Source of the DNA: Karstenula rhodostoma CBS 690.94
Taxonomy: Eukaryota > Ascomycota > Dothideomycetes > Pleosporales > Didymosphaeriaceae
DNA length: 64,000 bases
Direction of reading: 5' to 3'
Assembly (NCBI GenBank): GCA_010093485.1
Contig: MU001504.1
Coordinates: forward strand, 565,769-629,768
In this document: piece after piece, positions 56,406-64,000 of the stretch
Layout of the letters: the number at the start of each line of letters is the position of its first letter
Position numbering within the stretch: the first letter of the stretch is position 1
The notes under the pieces: generated by a model
Told to the model about the DNA's origin: nothing
Database searches by the model: none
Seen by the model: the letters and a program-made list of their open reading frames with translations, nothing else
Program-made: the position numbers and the translations under genes

Positions 56406-57691
56406 TCATAAGCTTCGTAAGGGTTTACGACCATACACCACGGTGCCTGGAAGATAGGCGTGGACTTTGTAGTTTTTCAGTTCTTGGCGCAATTGCGCGA
56501 GGAAGACCTGGGCGCGGGCGACGGACCACTGTGATGGTTAGCAGGACGTTGCTGTAGGACGTCGATGAGTACTTACCCCACCGACCTGTGTCAAGAGCCG
56601 GAGCATAAAGCTCTCGACACCTTCGTGGAGCCGCAACTGGTTCCATCGTCCGATGTCTTTCATCTTCCTGTCCGTGGGCCACCCGTTCATGGGCCACTTG
56701 AAGGGGACTTCGGTAACATCGACAAAGCCGGCCTTGTCCAGTCTCTCCTTTGCCTCTTCCCAGATGGTGAAGCCCTTGCCCCACTTCTCGCTCAGTCCGA
56801 CCACCGTCCTCCCCCACGTGTGGAAGAAGTGATCCTCGCCCATGGTGCCATTGTCGCATCGCGGATGTACGCCGTGCTCGACGATTTCTATCCAACCTCC
56901 CGGGGCGATGTGGTCGTAGGCTTGCGCAAAGAAGAAGTCCCAGTCGGGGACGCAGCCGAAGAGCTCGCGTACGTGGACGAAGTCGAAGTGATTTTGAGGA
57001 AAAGTCCAGTCGAGGGTTACGTCGTCGATTTCAAACATGCAGTTGGGCGGGACCCATTCGGGCTGTATTGGGGAGAGGTCCGTACCGACAACGGTCGCGG
57101 AGGGGTATTGATCTGGTCGCGTCAGCATGGATGGGGCTTCCTGGGCCTCGGAGCAAACGAACCGGCCATGTCTATCGCCCAGATGCCAGTGCCAGTGCCT
57201 GCGTCCAGGATGCGCTGAGGGTCGACTATGGGCGCAAGATGCAGCTTTTTGTCGAGCGTCAGGAGGTACATGTGATGGGCGAAGTCGAGAATCTCCTTGG
57301 CCACCTCGTCGTTGGGGCCCCAGTAGGCGCCATCGCGGTATGCGTGGTACTGTCTTCCATTTTCTATGCGGTAGTTCATGATGGACGAGGCCAGCGTGTC
57401 CGTCTCGTCGCCAATCATGCTTTCGCTGTCGAAACCCGAGTCGGACACATAGTCGTCCGGAGCATTGTCGTCGTCGTCCTCGTCGTCGTCCTCGTCGTCC
57501 TCGTCGTCCTCGTCGTCGCCGTCGCCGTCGCCATGGTGGTCGCCATGGGGGCCGGGCGCGTGCGCTGGGGCAGCAGCAACGGGCGGGGTCGCATGCGGCT
57601 CGCGGTGGTCGTCGACGTGGATGGCGCTGTCGTGCCCCGTCGAGTGGAGGCTAGAGGCATCGGCGTTCTTGGGCGCTCGAGGATCAGCCAT
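56406..57691 (-). CDS. LaeA-like SAM-dependent methyltransferase with acidic N-terminus
   Basis: Exons 57691-57163, 57112-56577, 56528-56406 (introns 50 and 48); 395 residues. Class I methyltransferase: motif I ILDAGTGTGIWAIDMA, motif II-like ATVVGTDLSPIQP, acidic EIDDVTLDW, and the post-motif III PGGWIEIVEHGV. The upstream signature YRIENGRQYHAYRDGAYWGP followed by PNDE is typical of the LaeA/TMT group of fungal methyltransferases, which are tied to secondary metabolism either as regulators or as tailoring enzymes. Residues 56-76 are an almost pure Asp/Glu run (DDEDDEDDEDDDEDDDD), unusual for the family. Divergent from the FAD monooxygenase, 420 bases away. Confidence 0.9.
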
Positions 57692-58111
57692 GGCTCGCGG
57701 CGCGTCTTCGGTGGTCGCGAGAAGGAAGCAGGGTCAGGAGGCCTCGCTGATGGCCCACAAGTCACATCGCCAGGGCGCAATCGAGCCGGACGGTCGGGTT
57801 TCGTGGGGGTGGGCAGCGGGCGAAGGAGCACCACCGTCGCCATTCACGGCACGCCACCCAGCCCCACCCGGTGGCCGCCCGAGTTCTGCCACGTGCAAGT
57901 GGAGCCGGCAGGGCTGCCGGCATTTCTCCGCGGGACGACTGGAAGCTTGAGTCGGAGATGGAGACGGCTTGGCAAGCAATGGCCAGCCTCGCCTCGTCTC
58001 GCCCGCTGCCAGATGGTCGTGGTACGGACCGTTCCGCCTCACGCCGGCGAGTGACGACCTCCAGGCTCCAGGCTCCAGGCTCCAGGCTCCAGGCTCCAGC
58101 GACCGCCGACC
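57692..58111. promoter_or_regulatory. Divergent promoter, methyltransferase / FAD monooxygenase
   Basis: 420 GC-rich bases between two divergent starts, implying co-regulation. Just upstream of the monooxygenase ATG sits a 7-base tandem repeat (CTCCAGG, about six copies, 58059-58099). Confidence 0.55.
58059..58099. repeat. 7-bp CTCCAGG tandem repeat
   Basis: Close to six uninterrupted copies ending 13 bases before the monooxygenase ATG, in its presumed 5' leader or core promoter. Confidence 0.9.
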
Positions 58112-59616
58112 ATGGCCGCCGCAACCAACCGCCCACATGTCGTCGACGCCGCCGCAGACCCTCTTCCCCTGCTAGTCGTCGGTTCCGGTAACTAGGACCA
58201 CCAATCCGCGTGCCTTCCCGCAGCCCTGTCTCACGTGATTTGCAGGCAGTACTGGCCTCGCTCTCGCCCAGGGCCTCCGCAAGGTAACAACGCCGCCGTC
58301 GTGCCACGCGGGCGTCTGCTGTGCCACTGTGATACGGGTGCAGATGGAGCCCTGCTGTGGCTTCTTTACTTCGTGTGCCCCAGCCACACCTCGCTGACAA
58401 CACCAGGAGGGAATCAGATGCATCGTCTTCGAGAAGAATGCCCCTGCCGTCGGCGAGCGCGACTGGAGCATGGGCTTACACTGGGGCGCCCCAGTGCTCA
58501 AGACCCTCATGCCAGACGAGTGGTGGCCACGCATCCAGAGCGTCCACGCCGACCCCTCGGAGCCCCCCAAGGATCCCGACACCATGGAGTTCGTCCAGGG
58601 CGACAATGGCAAACCCATTGCCGCCTTTCCCATCAGCAACTTCTATCGCTTGCGCAGGAGCAAGCTCAGAGAGCTGCTCTCCGAAGAACTTGACATTCGC
58701 TACGAGAAGCGCCTGGCGAACGTCACATTTGCTGACGACGGCAACTCGGTCACAGCGAGCTTCTCCGACGGAACATCCGCAACTGGCAGTATGTTGGTCG
58801 GCGCCGATGGCTCACGCTCAATGACTCGTCGGTGTCTGCTGGGCCCGGAGCTGGGTGCAATCAACAAGATCCCCTACTGTGCTACCTTTGTTGAATCCAA
58901 GTACCCCAAAGACCAGGCCCTCTTTTTGCGAAGCTTCCACCCCCTGTACCTTGCCACTGCACACCCAGATAATTACATGGGCTTCTTCTCAACCCAATCT
59001 GTCCAAGACCCCGACGACCCGACCACCTGGACTTTCAAGTTCTACATCTCATGGCGGAGCAGTCTGGAAGAACAGGAAGCTACGGCCCATTGGACTGATG
59101 CTCAGCGCCTGAAACAGCAGAAGGAGTTTGCGAAGAAGTTCTGCGAGCCCTGGAAGAGTGCGTATGAGTGGGCGGCTGAAGATGCTGGAGTATGGTACAT
59201 GGGTATGACAGAGTGGGACCCCGGTCACGAAGGCCACCGATGGGACAGTAAGTACCGTAGAGCTTCTTTAGTCTGTAAATCTTACACCACTATAGACGCC
59301 ATCTCCAGCTTGACTAACGCCCCCAGACCACAACGGCCTCATTACCATCGTCGGCGATGCTGCCCACCCCATGACATATCAACGAGGCCAAGGCCTCAAT
59401 CACTCCCTCACGGACGCCGGCAAGCTCCGCGACACCCTCGTCAAAATCCGAGAGGGCGCAGACAGAAGTGAAACAATCGCCAGCTTCGAAGAGGAGATGA
59501 TCAAGCGTGCTGGGGACGAAGTTCGCAGCTGCACCATGAACACGGCCCTGCTGCATGACTGGGAAAAGGTCAAGCATAGTCCCTTCTACAGCAAAGGCAT
59601 GGCGAAGAACCATTAG
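58112..59616 (+). CDS. FAD-dependent monooxygenase (class A type)
   Basis: Exons 58112-58187, 58246-58283, 58407-59247, 59327-59616 (introns 58, 123, 79; the last with GACTAAC branch point); 414 residues. The tiny second exon completes the FAD-binding loop: LLVVGS-GSTGLALAQGLRK (GxGxxG), then EGIRCIVFEKN. Further motifs: GSMLVGADGSRSMTRR (DG motif) and ITIVGDAAHPMTYQRGQGLN (GD motif closing the FAD site). Between them lies a variable substrate domain (SFHPLYLATAHPDNYMGFFS). Such enzymes hydroxylate or epoxidise aromatic or terpenoid substrates and are frequent in biosynthetic clusters. Complete by motifs. Substrate unknown; pairing with the divergent methyltransferase suggests a joint pathway. 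Confidence 0.9.
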
Positions 59617-60173
59617 CCTGCTTCTTCGTGTTGGACATCGTATTGGCCTGGAACGTACATACTGATGCGGGATCCCCATTTCTAGTCGCTGCACACTCTC
59701 CTGCAATCCTACTCCTGAAATCTGCTGCTTGTCAAGGAAATCACCTCTACAAATCTGTACATACACCCTCTCCTATTCTTACCTCTTTGTATCTGCGCCT
59801 CAGCTTCTGTCTCATCGTCCATCCTGTTCATTGCAGCACCATTCACTAGCACCGCTACATAACGGCCGCAAATACACATCACCTTCATGTCATTTGCACA
59901 AATTTCTCTCAAGCCAATCACTCGATCAATGCACTAGCCCAATCAATCACGATATCAGTTACATTCATATCCCATCCACTGTCCTGTCCTCCAAAACAGA
60001 CAGCGCATCAGGCCCAAAGACGCCAAGAAAAACAATCCCCGTGTATCCTTGTTCTGGCTAGGCCGTATCTGTATGCCTAGACAGACACGGTATCAAGCCC
60101 AAAAGCCTCTGGAAAATAAATAACGTGTATCCATGCGAGAGCTAGGCGACTAGGGTCCCGTGCTGCAGGAAGA
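59617..60173. other. Convergent 3' intergenic region
   Basis: 557 bases between the monooxygenase and the repeat-peptide gene's 3' end. CT-rich. Nothing recognised. Confidence 0.4.
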
Positions 60174-60725
60174 TCACGAGGACGAACCGCCCTGCTGGCG
60201 GTCAGGAGAAGAGCCGCCGAATTGATGCTTGCCGGTGGATGAGCTGTCGAATTGATGCTTGTCGGTGGATGAGCTGCTGAGTGGACGCTTGCCGGTGGAT
60301 GAGCCGCCGAATTGGCGCTTCTCAGAGGTAGAGCTGCCCCACTGGCGGTCCTGGGAAGAGTCGCCGCCGAACTGACGCTTGTCGGACGATGAGCCACCCC
60401 ACTGACGATCATGGAGAGAGTCGCCGCCGAACTGGCGCTCGACGACGGGCTTAGCAGGACCGGAAGGCGTGTACAGGGCGCCGTCATGATCATACTTCTT
60501 GCCCTTCTCGACCTCGCCTCCGAATTGCCTAGAGGAAAACACTTGTCAGTGAAGGCCTTGTCAGTGTAAATATGGATGTACTTACGGAGCGCGCTTATCA
60601 CCAGCAGCGACCTCACCACCCCACTGACGCTCCCCAATAGAGCCGCCGAACTGGGGCGTAGGAACTGCGGACACCATAGCCACGAGAATGGCACCGGCGA
60701 TGACGAGGGTGGTCGTGAACTTCAT
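60174..60725 (-). CDS. Secreted Kex2-processed repeat peptide precursor (candidate RiPP precursor)
   Basis: Exons 60725-60586 and 60528-60174 (57-base intron); 164 residues. Signal peptide MKFTTTLVIAGAILVAMVSA, then PTP. The mature part consists of short repeats beginning Gln-aromatic-Gly-Gly: QFGGSIGER / QWGGEVAAGDKR, then a non-repeat spacer (GKKYDHDGALYTPSG), QFGGDSLHDR / QWGGSSSDKR, QFGGDSSQDR / QWGSSTSEKR, QFGGSSTGKR, and then degenerate copies with KH instead of KR. Four KR sites can be cut by Kex2; the freed N-terminal Gln would likely cyclise to pyroglutamate. The paired QF.../QW... units match the layout of Kex2-processed repeat proteins and of dikaritin-type precursors. No enzyme domain. 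Neighbours on the other side of the gap are a flavin monooxygenase and a methyltransferase. Confidence 0.75.
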
Positions 60726-62007
60726 TGCGAAGAAGATACTGAACCGAGGGAGTGGAGTCGATTGTGCAAGGTTGAAGTTTGTATGTGGGAAAGAGTGTTT
60801 TTGTCGCGCTGTTTTTGAACTCGAGTGGAGGTCGTGTGTGGAGAGGGAGACACCGGGGCGAGGCTGAGGGTGTTTATATGGGAGAGGGTGCGGTTGGGGA
60901 GGGGGTGCATTGGTCTGCGTCAAGGCGTGGTATGAGGTAGTTCGGGCAGGTGCATCGAGCGGCAAACGCTGGGGTCGGGAGGAAGTTGAAAAAGGAGTAA
61001 GGGGCGGAAAGTTGATATATGTCATAACCGTGTGCTAGACACCGTTATCTTTAAGTAGAAGGTGCAATTGAAATCTCGTGGACTAGCCTGGAAGCCAGAA
61101 GCTCTACTGATGAGGAAAGAGTGTGAGAGGAACACTGGTACATATACAATGCAGTCCAAACCATGACTAGGCGGGTAGAAGGAACATATGTATTGGGTAG
61201 AAACATTGAGAAGGAAGACCAGGAACCAACGCTACGTAGACACTTCGATGACACTTCGTCAGGTGTAAAACGACGAGTCAATTCATACTGGGGCATTATA
61301 CCCGTCATTGCTAGATATAGCGCGTCGATTCTATAACCTATTATCCTATCTAATCCAAAACCACAGCACCATTGCATACCACGATATACCCTTGTTATTG
61401 TATTCCCGAGACCACCCAGTTCACCGAGACAAGAGCCAAAATACTCCCATATGCCCATACAAATGGCTAAGCGAGTCTCGATGGGCGCCATGCCTGTATT
61501 GAAACTCAGCCCAAGCTGAAACACCAACATGCCATTTCTACCTCTTGACAAAGCACATGGAGGAGTCGTAGATCTAATGCCAGAACGCTCATGGAGACAA
61601 AGTGTAAAAAGTAAGGTGATGTAGTAATACACGAGAGGGAAAGTTAGAAGGGTACAGTACCGAGTTGAAAGCTTAAGCGCTTCGTTGGAGCTAAACATGT
61701 AAGCGGGCGGAATGGAGTATCGAAACAAGAAGAGGGAAGCCGAAATCAAGGAGAGTATTATAGAATCAGATAAGCAGCATTCCAAGGGTTCGCTGGTAGC
61801 TTCGTCGTAGATGAAGTTATGCGGATGGGTTTTGTTTGACAAGAGCACGAACGGCGCTAGTCTTCCCGAATTGCGCGCCCGATTCTGACAAAACAGAACG
61901 AGATCACAGGAAGGTATTTCCCTCGAAGCGCGGAAACAGGTCGGTGCGGAGATAGAAACCTAAGGAATATGCGACAGTGACGTCGACCGGGGTATGCCAT
62001 ATCAACA
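60726..62007. other. Intergenic; dubious minus-strand frame
   Basis: 1.3 kb. A 265-codon minus-strand frame at 61051-61848 is open but has no domain, odd composition, and lies in AT-richer sequence; I regard it as probably non-coding. No other feature. Confidence 0.4.
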
Positions 62008-62943
62008 TTATCCAGTCTCTTCTGCGCCAGCAAGGGTTGGAAAAGACAAACATGGTGTATTCGACTGCTCTTGGGGCGTCACCACAGCTTCACTCTCTTC
62101 AGTAGACAGAATATCCGAATGCTGGTTCCATTGGTGATCGAGGTAGGCTTCATCATCCGTATAAGATTTGTCGCAGCAACAGATCCAGACTGTTTGACTG
62201 GGAAGATTGTTATTGTGTTTGAGCAGGGCGTGGTTGATGAAGTGTTGCCTTTTCATGTAATTGGGACAGCGTGGTGCGCAGACTTGCCCGACAATACGAC
62301 GTTTCCCGGCGAAACCGGAGGACGATAGCGATCTACTGGCAGTGGCAGACGGAAATGGAGGCCAGTTCTCTGTTACAGAGGGACGAAGTAACGGGTCAGT
62401 TCGGACGGTACTGGACTTTAGTCTTTTGCCTGCGGGTTTGGGAGGGTGACCCAGGACCTTGCCAGTAGGATGCGACAGCTCAAGATCGTCATCTTTGGGC
62501 GATATTGCTAGCATCGCTTCATTTCCTATAATCCTGTTAGTCGAGTATACAGTGAATGATATTGTTGACGCACCGACATCCTGCTTGACCTGGAGTAGGC
62601 CTTGTTGCGACATGTGCACAAGCTCGACCAAGCAGACCTCGACAACGTTTTTCCCGTACTTGTTGTAAAGTTGAATAAGAGGTTTAATGTCGATTCCATA
62701 GAGAGTTTGCCATGCATCAGCAACGCCCACTATGCGTTCAGCTTCTTGAAGGAGATTCTGAACGCCGCCATGTCGGGTGGCTTTGACGATGCTCTCTGGG
62801 TTGATGCCATTCTCGGTGAACATAGTGATGGTTGTCTTCTGATGCTCCTTCAGGCCTTGAATGTGTGGATGTGCCCCGGTCTCGGGACAAGACACAGGTC
62901 TGCCCTCCTCTCGCTGCGTGGCTGGCGGAGACATGGGGTTCAA
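62008..62943 (-). CDS. Hypothetical protein with C-terminal C2H2-like zinc-finger pair
   Basis: Open throughout, 311 residues. Blocks: KEHQKTTITMFTENGINPES, WQTLYGIDIKPLIQLYNKYG, VCLVELVHMSQQGLLQVKQD. The C-terminus has two Cys/His clusters: CAPRCPNYMKRQHFINHALL-KH and WICCCDKSYTDDEAYLDHQW-NQH, each with two Cys and two His in C2H2-like spacing, often seen in fungal nuclear proteins. A 48-base segment (62526-62573) starts GTGCGT, contains GACTAAC and ends ATAG; its removal keeps the frame and joins QDVG to NEAMLAI, so it is probably an intron (295-residue product). The acidic and Ser-rich middle is likely disordered. Function unknown; DNA binding is inference only. Confidence 0.65.
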   Translation of the reverse strand: MNPMSPPATQREEGRPVSCPETGAHPHIQGLKEHQKTTITMFTENGINPESIVKATRHGGVQNLLQEAERIVGVADAWQTLYGIDIKPLIQLYNKYGKNVVEVCLVELVHMSQQGLLQVKQDVGASTISFTVYSTNRIIGNEAMLAISPKDDDLELSHPTGKVLGHPPKPAGKRLKSSTVRTDPLLRPSVTENWPPFPSATASRSLSSSGFAGKRRIVGQVCAPRCPNYMKRQHFINHALLKHNNNLPSQTVWICCCDKSYTDDEAYLDHQWNQHSDILSTEESEAVVTPQEQSNTPCLSFPTLAGAEETG

Positions 62944-63207
62944 GCGACGAAGTGTAGTGATCGGTTAGTTTGTTGTGTGATTAGCTGTACCGGACACCAG
63001 GCTCGCAAGTCTCAAGATTGAGGGAAGGAAAAAGGGCAGCAGCCTGTATATATACAGTACGAGAAATATGGAGGGGGAGCACACATAATTGATACATGGG
63101 GAAGAAAGACTTCTTGGCGGGTTTGCTAAAAAAGAAGAATTACCGTCCTGGACGGGCGCACGCTCCCGTGTGTCCTGGCGCCTGACGACGGTTTGATCTG
63201 AAACTCG
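62944..63207. other. Promoter side of the zinc-finger-like gene
   Basis: 264 bases upstream of the zinc-finger-like start, leading into the inverted repeat. Nothing else seen. Confidence 0.3.
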
Positions 63208-63360
63208 CCGCCACTAGCTAACCTACAGTCAACCTCATTGTTGTTCGGGAGAATAGCTCGCCCCGCTCACAGGGGGCAGATTACTTGTAAAAGACATCTT
63301 AAGGGCCTTGCACTCCTTGCAACGCTAGTCTCCCGAACAATAAGGTTGACTGTTGGCGGG
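63208..63360. repeat. MITE-like imperfect inverted repeat
   Basis: Left arm 63225-63252 (ACAGTCAACCTCATTG then TTGTTCGGGAGA) matches the reverse complement of the right arm 63329-63353 (TCTCCCGAACAATAAGG then TTGACTGT) with one short gap. Past an 11-base indel, GCCGCCA near 63208 pairs with TGGCGGG near 63354. The spacer is about 76 bases. Shape and size fit a small non-autonomous DNA element or a strong hairpin. No transposase. Confidence 0.6.
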
Positions 63361-63525
63361 CCGGAACGCTTCTGCCCCTCGAGGCTCGAGTCAGACTCGG
63401 CGCCGGCGCCGACTAGACGCTGAGGCGCTCGTCCCGACCAACAATATAGCGGGAGTCGTGGTCAGACCCATAATATTGGCGTACGATCGGGTGTCAGGGA
63501 CGTGTGGCCGGGACAGAGGCCCCGC
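63361..63525. other. Between inverted repeat and tandem repeats
   Basis: 165 GC-rich bases. No feature. Confidence 0.3.
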
Positions 63526-63650
63526 TCCCCCCCAGTTGGTCTGGCTGCACAGTATCCCCCCCGGCTGGTCTGGCTGCACAGTATCCCCCCCAGTTGGTCT
63601 GGCTGCACAGTATCCCCCCCCCGGCTGGACTGGCTGCACAGTACAAAAGT
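63526..63650. repeat. 29-bp GC-rich tandem repeat, alternating two versions
   Basis: Four copies of a TGGTCTGGCTGCACAGTAT core followed by a run of 7-10 C. Starts fall at 63534, 63563, 63592 and 63623. Copies 1 and 3 begin AGT, copies 2 and 4 begin GGC, so a 58-base two-copy unit appears duplicated; copy 4 has TGGACT. Confidence 0.9.
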
Positions 63651-64000
63651 AGACGTCTGGCGGGGACGCAGTTGCAGCGCTGGCTATCGCCTTTGGCCTG
63701 GGGACGAACAAGGGGGGAACGCAGTAGTAGCAGGCTCCCCCCGGCCAGCAGACTGTCGCTTTACCGCGAGCGAATAGAAGGCCGCTATTCACCAACCAAC
63801 AAAACACCCAAAACCGTACCAACTGTTAATCTCTATCCTTCTGCCGCAACGAAGAGGCGTGTCTTGAGCAGGACACTAAAAGTTCCACGCGTGTTACAGC
63901 GAATAATCCACAAATAATTTTAGCCATATAAGTCGTGCGAAAGTGGAAAGGTTGCGACGTCTCTGTCTTCCTCAGCCCTACTGCAAGGGCATTGGCGGCT
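63651..64000. other. Right edge, no gene seen
   Basis: 350 bases of GC-rich then AT-rich sequence. Short open frames run through the repeat and onward but look like chance. A gene may begin beyond the window. Confidence 0.3.

Noticed and set aside
61051..61848. 265-residue minus-strand frame with hydrophobic segments
   Set aside because: No domain, no splice support, odd composition; likely chance, though not fully excluded.
63504..63917. Open frames running through the 29-bp repeats
   Set aside because: Length is driven by the repeat being stop-free in several frames at once on both strands; no protein-like sequence beyond it.

Overview
This is a stretch of nuclear DNA from a filamentous ascomycete (Pezizomycotina), most likely a dothideomycete. 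The reasons are: many short introns (mostly 45-130 bases, GT...AG, often with a CTAAC-type branch point), split housekeeping genes for complex I, ATP synthase, Pol I/III and topoisomerase I, secreted fungal hydrolases, conserved families known only from moulds, and no bacterial-style operons. No CRISPR array, rRNA or convincing tRNA was seen. Exon limits were worked out by hand from reading frame and splice signals; none is backed by RNA data.

Layout. 1-13.3 kb is dense and mostly on the + strand: a truncated ER disulfide isomerase (minus), VTA1 (multivesicular-body sorting), VPS33 (HOPS/CORVET tethering), REX1 (RNA 3' exonuclease), then after a 1.9 kb gap a large Mis18-domain protein, a likely centromere factor. 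13.3-19.8 kb is gene-poor and holds a secreted Kex2-type repeat protein with an apparent frameshift, plus weak minus-strand exons. 19.8-29.5 kb carries a secreted arylsulfotransferase-like protein, a DUF202 membrane protein, an unusual NAD-epimerase-like protein and DNA topoisomerase I. 30.2-38.9 kb has ATP synthase gamma, a conserved fungal protein, Pol I/III AC40, the complex I 49 kDa subunit and a glycine-rich repeat protein. 40-51.3 kb contains a CorA-like transporter with a frameshift, an AIG1-like P-loop protein, a secreted carboxypeptidase, an EthD protein, a SAP-like protein, a SnoaL-like protein and a conserved unknown. 51.3-64 kb is accessory in character: a CE5 esterase, a divergent LaeA-like methyltransferase/FAD monooxygenase pair, a second Kex2-processed repeat peptide precursor, a zinc-finger-like protein, and at the right end an inverted repeat and GC-rich tandem repeats.

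The most interesting feature is at 56.4-60.7 kb. A small secreted precursor made of repeated QFGG/QWGG peptides separated by KR sites lies next to a SAM methyltransferase and a flavin monooxygenase. This resembles a minimal fungal RiPP (ribosomal peptide) locus, although no UstYa-type gene is visible here. The N-terminal Mis18 domain on a 982-residue coiled-coil protein is the second strongest lead.
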